Shown here piece after piece: positions 19,666 to 28,180 of a stretch of DNA of 35,806 bases. A program made the position numbers and the translations under genes. The stretch is taken from contig NZ_BAAAYN010000011.1 in assembly GCF_039536245.1 (NCBI RefSeq), forward strand, positions 181,610 through 217,415, in the 5' to 3' direction. Under the pieces are notes generated by a model. It did no database searches. It was not told the DNA's origin and worked only from the letters and a program-made list of their open reading frames with translations. This DNA is from Cryptosporangium minutisporangium (GTDB lineage: Bacteria > Actinomycetota > Actinomycetes > Mycobacteriales > Cryptosporangiaceae). How positions within the stretch are numbered: the stretch's first letter is position 1; the number at the start of each line of letters is the position of its first letter.

Positions 19666-19672
19666 CGCACTG

Positions 19673-20983
19673 ATGCCCACCCCTTCGCTTGACTCCCTGG
19701 TCAACCAGAGCGGCATGAACCGTCGCTCCGTTCTCCGCGCGTTCGGGCTCGGCGCTGTCGGGATCGCGGCGTCCCCGCTCCTGGCGGCGTGCACCGGCGC
19801 GGACAGCGGCTCGGGCAGTGGTACCGGCACCGTCACGTTCGGCTCGAACGGCTCCGACGAGGTGCCGAAGCGGGCGTTCGCGGCCATGATGAAGACCGCG
19901 AAGGACTCCGTTGATCTCGAAGTCAAGATCAACACGGTTCCCCACAACGACTTCCAGAACAACATCAACAACTACCTCAAGGGCAGCCCGGACGACGTCT
20001 TCACGTGGTTCGCCGGCTACCGCATGAAGTCGTACGCGAAGCAGGGCCTGCTCGCCGACATCGACGACGTCTGGGAGAAGGTCGGCGGCAACTTCTCCGA
20101 CGCGTTCAAGACGGCCTCCACCGCCGACGACGGCAAGAAGTACTTCATTCCGAACTACAACTACCCCTGGGGCTGGTTCTACCGGCCGAGCGTCTGGAAG
20201 GAGAAGGGCTACACCGAGCCCAAGACCTGGGACGAGCTCATCGCGCTGACCAAGAAGATGAAGGCCGACGGGCTCACCCCGATCGCGTTCGGCGACAAGG
20301 ACGGCTGGCCGGCGTTCGGCACGTTCGACTACCTGAACATGCGCCTCAACGGCTACCAGTTCCACATCGACCTGATGGGTCACAAGGAGAGCTGGGAGGA
20401 CGCGAAGGTCAAGCAGGTCTTCACGACCTGGAAGGAGCTCTTCCCCTACCAGGCCGCCGGCGCGCTCGGCCGCACCTGGCAGGAGGCGGCGCAGACCGTC
20501 GTCCAGAAGAAGTCCGGCATGTACCTGCTCGGCACGTTCGTCGGCCAGCAGTGGCCCAAGGGCGACACCGACATCGACTTCTTCCCGTTCCCGGAGCTCG
20601 ACAGCAACGTCGGCGCGGACGCGGTCGAGGCCCCGATCGACGGCTTCATCCTGAGCAAGAAGGGCGGCGAGAACGACAGCGCCCGCAAGCTCATGGAGTT
20701 CCTCGCGTCCGGTGAGGCCCAGGACGTCTACCAGTCCGAGGACCCCAACAACGTCGCCGCGTCCAAGGAAGCCAGCACGGACAAGTACACCGCGCTGCAG
20801 AAGAAGTCGGCCGAGGTGATCGGTTCGGCGAAGAACATCTCGCAGTTCCTCGACCGGGACGCCGAGCCCGCGTTCGCGAACAACGCCGCGCTCCCGGCCT
20901 TCCAGGAGTTCCTCAAGGACGGTGACGTCAACGCCGTGACCAAGGGTCTCGAGGCGCAGGCCAAGCAGATCTACGGCAGCTGA
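19673..20983 (+). CDS. ABC sugar-binding lipoprotein (family 1 extracellular solute-binding protein)
   Basis: A 436-residue receptor for a carbohydrate ABC importer. The N-terminus has a twin-arginine segment (NRRSVLRAFG), a hydrophobic stretch and a lipobox (LLAAC, Cys40), so it is predicted to be Tat-exported and lipid-anchored on the outer face of the membrane. The mature body shows the periplasmic-binding-protein family 1 pattern, including YNYPWGWFYRPSVWKEKGY and PKTWDELIALTKKMKADGLT. It is the first gene of the operon, followed 5 nt later by the permeases. The operon's GH42 enzyme suggests the ligand is a beta-galactoside or galacto-oligosaccharide (inference). Confidence 0.93.
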   Translation: MPTPSLDSLVNQSGMNRRSVLRAFGLGAVGIAASPLLAACTGADSGSGSGTGTVTFGSNGSDEVPKRAFAAMMKTAKDSVDLEVKINTVPHNDFQNNINNYLKGSPDDVFTWFAGYRMKSYAKQGLLADIDDVWEKVGGNFSDAFKTASTADDGKKYFIPNYNYPWGWFYRPSVWKEKGYTEPKTWDELIALTKKMKADGLTPIAFGDKDGWPAFGTFDYLNMRLNGYQFHIDLMGHKESWEDAKVKQVFTTWKELFPYQAAGALGRTWQEAAQTVVQKKSGMYLLGTFVGQQWPKGDTDIDFFPFPELDSNVGADAVEAPIDGFILSKKGGENDSARKLMEFLASGEAQDVYQSEDPNNVAASKEASTDKYTALQKKSAEVIGSAKNISQFLDRDAEPAFANNAALPAFQEFLKDGDVNAVTKGLEAQAKQIYGS

Positions 20984-20988
20984 TCGGC

Positions 20989-21963
20989 ATGACGACGACC
21001 CCCCAGGCCACAGTGGCCACACCCAGCACACCGGCCCAGCGCTCCACGACCGGCGGGAAACGGAAGAAGCTTCGCCGTCTCACCGGGCGGGACAAGCTCG
21101 TCCTCGGGCTGATGGTCGGTATCCCGACGCTGATCGAGCTGCTGCTGGTCTGGGGGCCGGCGCTGTTCTCGGTCCTGCTCGGGTTCACCGACGCGCGGAC
21201 CGACATCGACCAGCCAGGCGGAGTCAACTGGGCCGGGCTGGACAACTACGAGTTCATCACCGGGGAGTACCCGCCGTTCTGGCCCGCGGTCTGGCACAAC
21301 GTCATCTGGCTGGTCTTCCTGGCCGTGCTCGCCACTCCGCTCGGCCTGTTCATCGCGGTGCTGCTCGACCAGAACCTCCGCGGGTCCCGGGTCTACCAGA
21401 GCATCTTCTTCGTCCCGGTGATGCTCTCGCTCGCGCTCGTCGGCATCATCTGGCACCTGATCTACAGCCCGGACGGCGGTCTGCTGAACAGCGTGCTCGG
21501 CACCGCGGGCACCGAAGACCAGATCGACTGGTTCGGCGATTCGAGCATCAACCTCTGGGCGGCGCTCGTCGCGGCGTCCTGGAAACACGTCGGCTACATC
21601 ATGATCCTGTACCTGGCCGGCTTGAAGGGCGTCGATCCGTCGCTGCGCGAAGCCGCTCAGATCGACGGCGCCAACGCGGTCCAGACGTTCTTCCGCGTGG
21701 TCTTCCCGGCGATGCGCCCGATCAACATCGTGGTCGTCGTCATCACGGTCATCGAGGCGCTCCGCGCGTTCGACATCGTCTACGTGATCAACCGCGGCAC
21801 GAACGGCCTCGAACTGCTCTCCGCGCTCGTCGTCCAGAACCTGGTCGGTGAGGGCACCCAGATCGGCGTCGGCGCCGCGATCGCGACCGTGCTGCTGGTG
21901 ATCTCCCTGGTACCGATCGTCACCTACCTCTGGCAGACCTTCCGGAAGGAGGAGGAGCGATGA
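20989..21963 (+). CDS. ABC sugar permease, MalF-type
   Basis: A 324-residue inner-membrane component with six or so hydrophobic helices and a long basic N-terminal tail (TGGKRKKLRRLTGRDK). The EAA loop that docks the ATPase is visible (REAAQIDGANAVQTFFRVVF). Only 5 nt separate it from the binding-protein stop, with no clear ribosome site, so translation is probably coupled. Its stop overlaps the next permease start (ATGA). Confidence 0.93.
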   Translation: MTTTPQATVATPSTPAQRSTTGGKRKKLRRLTGRDKLVLGLMVGIPTLIELLLVWGPALFSVLLGFTDARTDIDQPGGVNWAGLDNYEFITGEYPPFWPAVWHNVIWLVFLAVLATPLGLFIAVLLDQNLRGSRVYQSIFFVPVMLSLALVGIIWHLIYSPDGGLLNSVLGTAGTEDQIDWFGDSSINLWAALVAASWKHVGYIMILYLAGLKGVDPSLREAAQIDGANAVQTFFRVVFPAMRPINIVVVVITVIEALRAFDIVYVINRGTNGLELLSALVVQNLVGEGTQIGVGAAIATVLLVISLVPIVTYLWQTFRKEEER

Positions 21964-22892
21964 CCGTGCTCACCGAGCCGACCGGGGAGACCACAACGCC
22001 GATCGCCCCGTCGAAGTCCACTCACAGCGGCCCGAAGGTGAGCCGCGGCGGACGGATCTTCAGCTACTCGTTCCTGACGATCACCGCGGTGCTCTGGATG
22101 ATCCCGCTGGTCTGGACGATCTACACGTCGCTGCGCCCGGAGAAGGACACCCAGAAGTACGGCTACCTGAGCACCGGCGGGTCGTTCAACTTCGACAACT
22201 ACGCCCAGGCGTGGAACCAGGGCGGGTTCTCGAACTACTTCCTGAACTCGGCGATCATCACGATCCCGGCGGTCGTCCTCACGCTCGTGTTCGCCTCGAT
22301 GGTGGCGTTCGCGGTCTCCCGGTTCCGGTGGCGGTTCAACATCACGCTGCTGATCCTGTTCACCGCCGGAAACCTGCTGCCGCAGCAGATCCTCGCCGCA
22401 CCGCTGTTCCAGCTCTACAAGCACTTCGAGCTGCCGTACTCGGTGAGCGACTCCGGGTCGCTGCTCAACACGTACTACGGCGTGATCGCGGCGAACATCG
22501 CGTTCCAGGTCGGCTTCTGCACGTTCGTCCTGAGCAACTACATGAAGGCGCTGCCCGGCGAGCTCACCGAGGCCGCGATGGTCGACGGCGCCGGCGTCTG
22601 GAAGCAGTTCTGGAAGATCATCCTCCCGCTGTGCCGCCCGGCCTTGGCCGCGCTCGCCACGCTCGAGGTGATCTGGGTCTACAACGACTTCTTCTGGGCC
22701 CTGCTGTTCATCCAAACCGGCGACCGGCTACCGGTCACGACCGGTATCAACAACCTGTTCGGCCAGTACGCGCAGAACGACAACCTGATCGCGGCCGGCG
22801 CGCTGCTCACCGCCATTCCGGTACTCGCCATCTACGTGGCGCTCCAGCGCCAGTTCGTCGCCGGTCTCACTCTCGGCTCCAACAAGGGTTGA
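21960..22892 (+). CDS. ABC sugar permease, MalG-type
   Basis: A 310-residue membrane protein pairing with the preceding permease. The EAA loop (LTEAAMVDGAGVWKQFWKII) and the MalG-like ending (ALQRQFVAGLTLGSNKG) are clear. It starts by a 4-nt overlap, with GGAGGAG just upstream. No ATPase gene follows. In actinomycetes a shared ATPase of the MsiK type, encoded elsewhere, commonly energises such importers (established for the family; inferred here). Confidence 0.93.
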   Translation: MTVLTEPTGETTTPIAPSKSTHSGPKVSRGGRIFSYSFLTITAVLWMIPLVWTIYTSLRPEKDTQKYGYLSTGGSFNFDNYAQAWNQGGFSNYFLNSAIITIPAVVLTLVFASMVAFAVSRFRWRFNITLLILFTAGNLLPQQILAAPLFQLYKHFELPYSVSDSGSLLNTYYGVIAANIAFQVGFCTFVLSNYMKALPGELTEAAMVDGAGVWKQFWKIILPLCRPALAALATLEVIWVYNDFFWALLFIQTGDRLPVTTGINNLFGQYAQNDNLIAAGALLTAIPVLAIYVALQRQFVAGLTLGSNKG

Positions 22893-22898
22893 TAAACG

Positions 22899-25040
22899 AT
22901 GAACTCTTTTCAACCTCAGGTATCGCCACAGGCTGAACAATCTCCGTTCGAGTCGGTCGAAAAGAATTCAATGCGTAACGCGGGCCTGCGGGCGGTCACC
23001 GCCCGCCTCGGCGGCAAGCTGGCCTACGGCGGCGACTACAACCCCGAGCAGTGGCCGGAGTCGGTGTGGCTCGAGGACGTCGCGCTGATGAGGGAGGCCA
23101 AGGTCAACCTGGTCTCGGTCGGCATCTTCTCGTGGGCCAAGCTCGAGCCCGCCGAGAAGGAGTACGACTTCGGCTGGCTCGACCGCGTCCTGGACCTGCT
23201 GCACGACAACGGCATCGCGGTCGACCTGGCCAACGCGTCGGCCACGCCGCCGCCGTGGTTCTCCCGCCGGTACCCGGACTCGCTCCCGGTCGACGCGGAC
23301 GGCCAGCGGCGCTGGTACGGGGCGCGGCAGGCGTTCTGCCCGTCGTCGTCGGACTACCGCACGGCGACCGCCCGGCTGACCCGGACGATCGGTGAGCGGT
23401 ACGCCGAGCACCCGGCGGTGGCCATGTGGCACGTCCACAACGAGTACGGCTGCCACAACTGGCACTGCTACTGCGACGCGTCGGCCGAGGCGTTCCGCGC
23501 CTGGCTGCGCGAGCGCTACTCCACCCTGGACGCTCTCAACGAGGCTTGGGGAACCGCGTTCTGGAGCCAGCGCTACTACGACTGGGCCGAGGTCATCCCG
23601 CCGCGCACCCCGGCCTACAACACGTTCGCGAACCCGACCCAGCAGCTGGACTTCTGGCGGTTCTCCTCGGACGAGCTGCTGGACTGCTTCCGGGCCGAGG
23701 CGGAGATCCTCCGCGAGGTGTCCGCTAGGAACCCGGTGCCGGTCACCACCAATTTCATGACGTTCTTCAAGCCGCTGGACTACTGGGCCTGGGCAGCCGA
23801 GCAGGACCTGATCTCCAACGACCACTACCGGATCGCCGCGGGCTTCGGCGAGGTGTCGCCGCAGACGGACGCCACGCACGACCTGGCGATGTCCGGCGAC
23901 CTGATCCGGTCGCTCGCCGGTGGCCAGCCCTGGCTGCTGATGGAGCACTCGACGTCGGCGGTGAACTGGCAGCCGCGCAACCCGGCGAAGCTCCCCGGCC
24001 AGCTCCGGCGGGACAGCCTCACCCACACCGCCCGGGGCGCCGACGGTGCGCTGTTCTTCCAGTGGCGGCAGTCGAAGGCCGGTGCCGAGAAGTTCCACTC
24101 CGCGCTGGTACCGCACGCCGGCACCGACACCCAGCTCTGGCGCGACGTCACGCAGCTCGGCGCTGACCTGGAGAACCTCGCCGAGGTCGCCGGGTCGACG
24201 GTGCGCGCCGAGGTCGCGATCACCGTGGACTGGGAGAGCTGGTGGGCGATCGAGCTCGACTCGCACCCGAGCGTCGAGGTCACCGGGCTGGGTGAGCTGC
24301 GGCGGTTCCACCGGGCGCTGTGGGAGCGCGGGGTCGCCTGCGACTTCGTCCACCCCGACCACGACCTCTCGGCGTACCGGCTGGTCATCGTGCCGACGCT
24401 GTACCTGACCGGCGGCGAGGCCGGACCGAACCTGACCGAGTTCGTCGAGGCGGGCGGCACCGCGCTCGTCACCTACTTCTCCGGGATCGTCGACCACAAC
24501 GACCACGTCCGGCTCGGTGGTTACCCGGGCGCGTTCCGCGAGTTGCTCGGCGTCCGGGTGGAGGAGTTCAACCCGCTGCTCGCCGGGGACAGCGTCCGGA
24601 TCGACGGCCTGGAGGCCGCCGGCATCGGCACGCTCTGGGCCGAGGCCGCGACCGCCACCACGGCGGAGGTGCTCGCCAGCTACGGAGACGGCCCGCTCGC
24701 GGGCCGGCCGGTGCTCACCCGCAACGCGGTCGGCAACGGCGAGGCCTGGTACCTCGGCACCCGGCTGGACGGGGCGAGCCATGCCGCCCTGGTCGGCCGG
24801 TTGCTGCGGACCGCACGCGTCGAGCCGGTGCTGCCGCTGGCCGAGTGGCCGGCGGGGCTGGACGTCGTGGAGCGGGTCGGCGGGGGGACCCCGGCCGCGC
24901 GGTACCTCTTCGCGATCAACCACTCCGACTCCGCGGTTGCCCTGCCGGTGCGGGGGAAGAACCTGCTCACGGGCCTCGACTGGGCCGAGACCGACGAGGT
25001 CGGTGCCGGTGCGGTGGCCGTGATCTCGTTGGTCCCCTGA
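22899..25040 (+). CDS. Beta-galactosidase, glycoside hydrolase family 42
   Basis: A 713-residue cytoplasmic enzyme (no signal peptide) that splits terminal beta-galactosides with retention. The TIM barrel begins at KLAYGGDYNPEQWPE. The acid/base glutamate is E182 (HVHNEYG) and the nucleophile E349 (LLMEHSTSAVNW). Cys147, 185, 190 and 192 resemble the zinc cluster of several GH42 enzymes. A glutamine-amidotransferase-like trimerisation domain (residues about 420-640) and a small C-terminal beta domain follow, the usual GH42 layout. The first 24 residues overlap a 69-nt inverted-repeat element; the true start may be the ATG at 22971 rather than 22899. The length is otherwise normal. It lies between the importer and galK. 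Confidence 0.94.
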   Translation: MNSFQPQVSPQAEQSPFESVEKNSMRNAGLRAVTARLGGKLAYGGDYNPEQWPESVWLEDVALMREAKVNLVSVGIFSWAKLEPAEKEYDFGWLDRVLDLLHDNGIAVDLANASATPPPWFSRRYPDSLPVDADGQRRWYGARQAFCPSSSDYRTATARLTRTIGERYAEHPAVAMWHVHNEYGCHNWHCYCDASAEAFRAWLRERYSTLDALNEAWGTAFWSQRYYDWAEVIPPRTPAYNTFANPTQQLDFWRFSSDELLDCFRAEAEILREVSARNPVPVTTNFMTFFKPLDYWAWAAEQDLISNDHYRIAAGFGEVSPQTDATHDLAMSGDLIRSLAGGQPWLLMEHSTSAVNWQPRNPAKLPGQLRRDSLTHTARGADGALFFQWRQSKAGAEKFHSALVPHAGTDTQLWRDVTQLGADLENLAEVAGSTVRAEVAITVDWESWWAIELDSHPSVEVTGLGELRRFHRALWERGVACDFVHPDHDLSAYRLVIVPTLYLTGGEAGPNLTEFVEAGGTALVTYFSGIVDHNDHVRLGGYPGAFRELLGVRVEEFNPLLAGDSVRIDGLEAAGIGTLWAEAATATTAEVLASYGDGPLAGRPVLTRNAVGNGEAWYLGTRLDGASHAALVGRLLRTARVEPVLPLAEWPAGLDVVERVGGGTPAARYLFAINHSDSAVALPVRGKNLLTGLDWAETDEVGAGAVAVISLVP
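22901..22969 (+). repeat. 69-nt inverted-repeat element, copy B (5' end of the beta-galactosidase gene)
   Basis: Left arm GAACTCTTTTCAA (22901-22913) and right arm TCGAAAAGAATTC (22957-22969) pair with two mismatches around exactly 43 nt, as in copy A (16745-16813). ATG (22971) follows the right arm by 1 nt. The element starts 8 nt after the permease stop, so it lies within the polycistronic mRNA. Confidence 0.7.
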
Positions 25041-25063
25041 GAGGTCTGGAAAGGACAGTGGGC

Positions 25064-26239
25064 ATGCGCGAATCAGCCAGCTGGCTGGCGCCGGGTCGGG
25101 TCAACCTGATCGGCGAGCACACCGACTACAACGACGGCTTCGTGCTGCCGCTGGCGATCGAGTTCGGCTGCAGAGCGACGGTGTCGCCCGGGCCGGACGG
25201 GCTGCTCCGGTTCGTCTCGGCGCAGGAGTCGGAGCCGGTCGAGGTGCCGGTCGAGGGCCTTGCCCCGGACGGTGTCCAGGGGTGGGCCGCCTACCCGGCC
25301 GGCGTCCTGTGGGCGCTCGGGGTTGACCTGCCCGGCCTGACGGTCACGGTCGACTCCGACGTCCCACTGGGTGCCGGGCTGTCCTCCTCCGCCGCGCTGA
25401 CCTGCTCGGTCGCGGCGGCCGCGAACGACCTGCTGGAACTCGGGCTGTCCCCGCGCGAGCTGGTCGCGGTCGCCCGCAAGGCCGAGAACGGCTTCGTCGG
25501 CGCGCCGACCGGCGGCATGGACCAGCTGGCCTCCATGCTCGGCGAGGCCGGATCCGTGCTCTTCTGCGACATGCGCTCGCTCGACGTGCGGCCGGTCCGG
25601 TTCGCGCTGGACGACGCGGGACTCGCCCTGCTCGTGGTGGACTCGAACGCCCCCCACCGGCACGCCGACGGCGAGTACGCGGCTCGCCGAAAGGCCTGTG
25701 AGCAGGCGGCGTCGGTGCTCGGCGTCTCCGCCCTGCGGGACGTGACCCTCGACGGTCTGGACGAGGCGCTGGCGAAGCTGGCGCCCGAGCCGGACGGGGA
25801 CGTCCTGGTGAAGCGGGCGCGGCACATCGTCACCGAGAACGCCCGGGTCACCGACGTCGTAGCGCGGCTGGACGCGGGGCAGATCCGCGAGATCGGGCCG
25901 CTGCTCACCGCCTCGCACGCGTCGATGCGCGAGGACTTCGAGATCACGGTGCCGGAGGTCGACGTCCTCGTCGAGGCGCTGCTGGCCGCAGGCGCCCACG
26001 GCGCCCGGATGACCGGCGGGGGCTTCGGTGGGTGCGTGATCGCGCTGGTCGACAACGACGCGGTGGCCGCCGCGGCGCGCGCCGCGGCGGACGCGGCGGC
26101 GGCACACGGCTTCGCCGCACCGCGGACCTTCGTCACCGCGCCCGCCGCCGGTGCGCACGCCGTGGACCCTTCCGGGGCCGAGCCACCCCGGCAGCCACCG
26201 GTCGACACGAACGCATCGGGGGCGCCCGATGCTGGCTAG
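25064..26239 (+). CDS. galK: Galactokinase
   Basis: A 391-residue GHMP kinase that phosphorylates galactose at C1 with ATP, the first Leloir step. It has the galactokinase signature (GRVNLIGEHTDYNDGFVLP, 11-29), the GHMP ATP loop (PLGAGLSSSAALT, 101-113), the catalytic-base segment (GGMDQLAS, Asp153) and the C-terminal glycine motif (GARMTGGGFGGCVIAL). The ATG at 25064 is chosen over the GTG at 25058 because AAAGGA then sits at the normal distance. The last 30 residues are Pro/Ala-rich, and the final 11 nt overlap the DeoR gene. Its place directly after the beta-galactosidase fits use of the released galactose. Confidence 0.95.
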   Translation: MRESASWLAPGRVNLIGEHTDYNDGFVLPLAIEFGCRATVSPGPDGLLRFVSAQESEPVEVPVEGLAPDGVQGWAAYPAGVLWALGVDLPGLTVTVDSDVPLGAGLSSSAALTCSVAAAANDLLELGLSPRELVAVARKAENGFVGAPTGGMDQLASMLGEAGSVLFCDMRSLDVRPVRFALDDAGLALLVVDSNAPHRHADGEYAARRKACEQAASVLGVSALRDVTLDGLDEALAKLAPEPDGDVLVKRARHIVTENARVTDVVARLDAGQIREIGPLLTASHASMREDFEITVPEVDVLVEALLAAGAHGARMTGGGFGGCVIALVDNDAVAAAARAAADAAAAHGFAAPRTFVTAPAAGAHAVDPSGAEPPRQPPVDTNASGAPDAG

Positions 26240-27029
26240 TCAGCGGCAGGCGCGCATCGTCGAGGAGATCCGCCGCGGCGGCGGGGTGCGGGTCAGCGAC
26301 CTCACCGAGCTGCTCGGTGTCTCCGACATGACGGTCCGGCGCGACCTGGAGGTGCTGGCCAAGGCCGGCGTGCTCCACAAAGTGCACGGCGGCGCGGTAC
26401 TGGCCAACTCCCGGCGCACCGACGAGCCGGGGTTCGCGGTGAAGAGCGCACTGCAGCAGCCGGCGAAGGAGGCGATCGCCGCGCGCGCGGCCGAGCTGAT
26501 CACGCCGGGCACCGCGATCGCGCTCTCCGCAGGCACCACCACGTGGACGCTGGCCCGGCACATCACCGCGATCCCGGAGCTGACCGTGGTGACGAACTCG
26601 ACGACGGTCGCCGACATCCTGGAGGCCCAGGCGCCCCGGGCCGGCTTCACGGTCATCCTCACCGGTGGAGTACGGACGCCCAGCGCGGCGCTGGTGGGGC
26701 CGGTCGCCGACCAGTCGATCGCGTCGCTCCACGTCGACCAGCTGTTCCTCGGCATGCACGGCATGGACGCGGTGGCCGGGCTCACCACGCCCAACCTCGC
26801 CGAGGCCCAGACCAATCGAGCGCTGATCAACAGCGCGCGCGAGGTGGTCGTGCTCGCCGACTCCACCAAGTGGGGCATCGTCGGGCTCGCCGACTTCGGA
26901 CCGCTCTCCACCGCCGACGTCCTCATCACCGACAGCGGCCTCCCCCCGGCCGCGCACGACATCCTGGCCGAGGCCGTCGGCGAGCTCATCGTCGTCGACG
27001 CCGCTGCCGACCACCCCGCCGTCCAGTAA
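26229..27029 (+). CDS. DeoR family transcriptional regulator of the galactoside operon
   Basis: A 266-residue repressor-type protein. The N-terminal DeoR HTH (RQARIVEEIRRGGGVRVSDL, SDMTVRRDLEVL, LHKVHGGAVL) is followed by the sugar-phosphate-sensing DeoR C domain (ALSAGTTTWTLARHI, VTNSTTVADIL, VILTGGVRTPSAALVGP, VVVLADSTKWG). The length is typical. It starts 11 nt inside galK and is followed 19 nt later by galT, so the regulator is made with the enzymes. DeoR proteins of this type are usually released by a phosphorylated sugar, here plausibly galactose-1-phosphate or a related metabolite (inference). A candidate site is the dyad at 19634-19652. Confidence 0.92.
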   Translation: MLASQRQARIVEEIRRGGGVRVSDLTELLGVSDMTVRRDLEVLAKAGVLHKVHGGAVLANSRRTDEPGFAVKSALQQPAKEAIAARAAELITPGTAIALSAGTTTWTLARHITAIPELTVVTNSTTVADILEAQAPRAGFTVILTGGVRTPSAALVGPVADQSIASLHVDQLFLGMHGMDAVAGLTTPNLAEAQTNRALINSAREVVVLADSTKWGIVGLADFGPLSTADVLITDSGLPPAAHDILAEAVGELIVVDAAADHPAVQ

Positions 27030-27048
27030 CCGTCGTCGAGGACCGCAC

Positions 27049-28134
27049 ATGAGCAACATCACCGAGATCAACCTCTCCGACGGACGGGAGCTGTTCTACT
27101 TCGACGACGCCCCCGGCACCGACCGATCCGCCGTCGACGAGCGCGGGCTGCCCGCGGTGACCAGCACCTCCGAGCGCCGGTGGGACGCGCTGGCCGGTGA
27201 GTGGGTGGTGATCGCCGGGCATCGGCAGAGCCGCACGTTCCTGCCGCCGACCGACCAGTGCCCGCTCTGCCCCACCCGCGACGGACACCAGACCGAGATC
27301 CCGGCGTCCGACTACGACGTCGTCGTGTTCGAGAACCGGTTCCCCTCGCTCTCCACCGCGGCGACCGGGGCGTCGTCGCTGACCGGTCGAGGGCTGTTCC
27401 ACACCGAGCCGGGGCACGGGCGCTGCGAGGTCGTCTGCTTCACCAGCGACCACAACGGCTCGTTCTCCCAGTTGCCGGCGGCGCGGGTCCGCACGGTGCT
27501 CGACGCGCTCGCCGACCGGACCGCGGCGCTGGGCCGGATCGAGGGCGTCGAGTACGTGTTCTGCTTCGAGAACCGGGGCGAGGAGATCGGCGTCACGCTC
27601 TCCCACCCGCACGGGCAGATCTACGCGTACCCGTTCGTGCCGCCCCGGATGGAGCGCATCCGGCAGTCGCTGCGGGATTACCACGAGACCACCGGCGAGT
27701 GCCTGCAGTGCGCCCAGCTCGCCGCCGAGCACGCCGACGGTGCCCGGGTCGTGGAGAAGGGGACGCACTTCACCGCGTACGTGCCGTTCGCCGCGCGCTG
27801 GCCCTACGAGGTGATGATCGTCCCGCACCGGCACGTCCCGGACCTGCCCGCGCTGGACGAGGCGGAGCGGGCCGAGCTGGCCGAGCTCTACCCGGCCGTG
27901 CTGCGCCGGTTCGACGGCCTCTTCGATACGCCCGCGCCGTACATCGCGGGCTGGCAGCAGGCCCCCACCCGCCAAGACCGGGACCAGTGGCACCTGTCCC
28001 TGCAGGTGTTCTCGATCCGGCGCGCGCCGGGCAAGCTCAAGTACCTGGCGGGTTCGGAGTCCGGCGCCGCGGTGTGGATCAACGACATCGCGCCCGAGCG
28101 GGCCGCCGCGGCGCTGCGCGGCGAGGACCGGTAG
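27049..28134 (+). CDS. galT: Galactose-1-phosphate uridylyltransferase
   Basis: A 361-residue enzyme that exchanges UMP between UDP-glucose and galactose-1-phosphate, the second Leloir step. The active-site H186-P-H188-G-Q190 is present (LSHPHGQIYAYP), where the second histidine carries the UMP. The zinc cysteines appear as C71-x-x-C74 (CPLC). The C-terminal segment HLSLQVFSIRRAPGKLKYLA is typical. The ATG at 27049 has GAGGA 8 nt upstream. It is the last gene of the operon. galE, needed to complete the pathway, is not in the window. Confidence 0.95.
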   Translation: MSNITEINLSDGRELFYFDDAPGTDRSAVDERGLPAVTSTSERRWDALAGEWVVIAGHRQSRTFLPPTDQCPLCPTRDGHQTEIPASDYDVVVFENRFPSLSTAATGASSLTGRGLFHTEPGHGRCEVVCFTSDHNGSFSQLPAARVRTVLDALADRTAALGRIEGVEYVFCFENRGEEIGVTLSHPHGQIYAYPFVPPRMERIRQSLRDYHETTGECLQCAQLAAEHADGARVVEKGTHFTAYVPFAARWPYEVMIVPHRHVPDLPALDEAERAELAELYPAVLRRFDGLFDTPAPYIAGWQQAPTRQDRDQWHLSLQVFSIRRAPGKLKYLAGSESGAAVWINDIAPERAAAALRGEDR

Positions 28135-28167
28135 CTCCCGGTCGGCAGGACGGTCGTACGGTCCGGT

Positions 28168-28173
28168 TAGCCT
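28168..28173 (+). promoter_or_regulatory. -10 box for a leaderless nitroreductase mRNA
   Basis: TAGCCT (TANNNT) lies 7 nt before the ATG at 28181, with no ribosome site between. This suggests the nitroreductase is transcribed separately from galT, which ends 46 nt upstream. Confidence 0.4.
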
Positions 28174-28180
28174 TCCGACC

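Larger units (their letters stand above)
19271..19672. other. 402-nt divergent control region (acyl-CoA ligase/galactoside operon)
   Basis: The right half (from about 19420) is noticeably less GC-rich and holds the operon's apparent control signals: a LacI-type dyad, a -35/-10 pair, a 19-bp dyad and a strong ribosome site. The left half carries no gene I can support and must contain the ligase promoter, which I could not place. Confidence 0.6.

Noticed and set aside
24320-25063. 248-codon extension of GalK upstream of 25064
   Set aside because: It lies entirely over the 3' part of the beta-galactosidase in another frame, and GalK starts normally at 25064 with a ribosome site.
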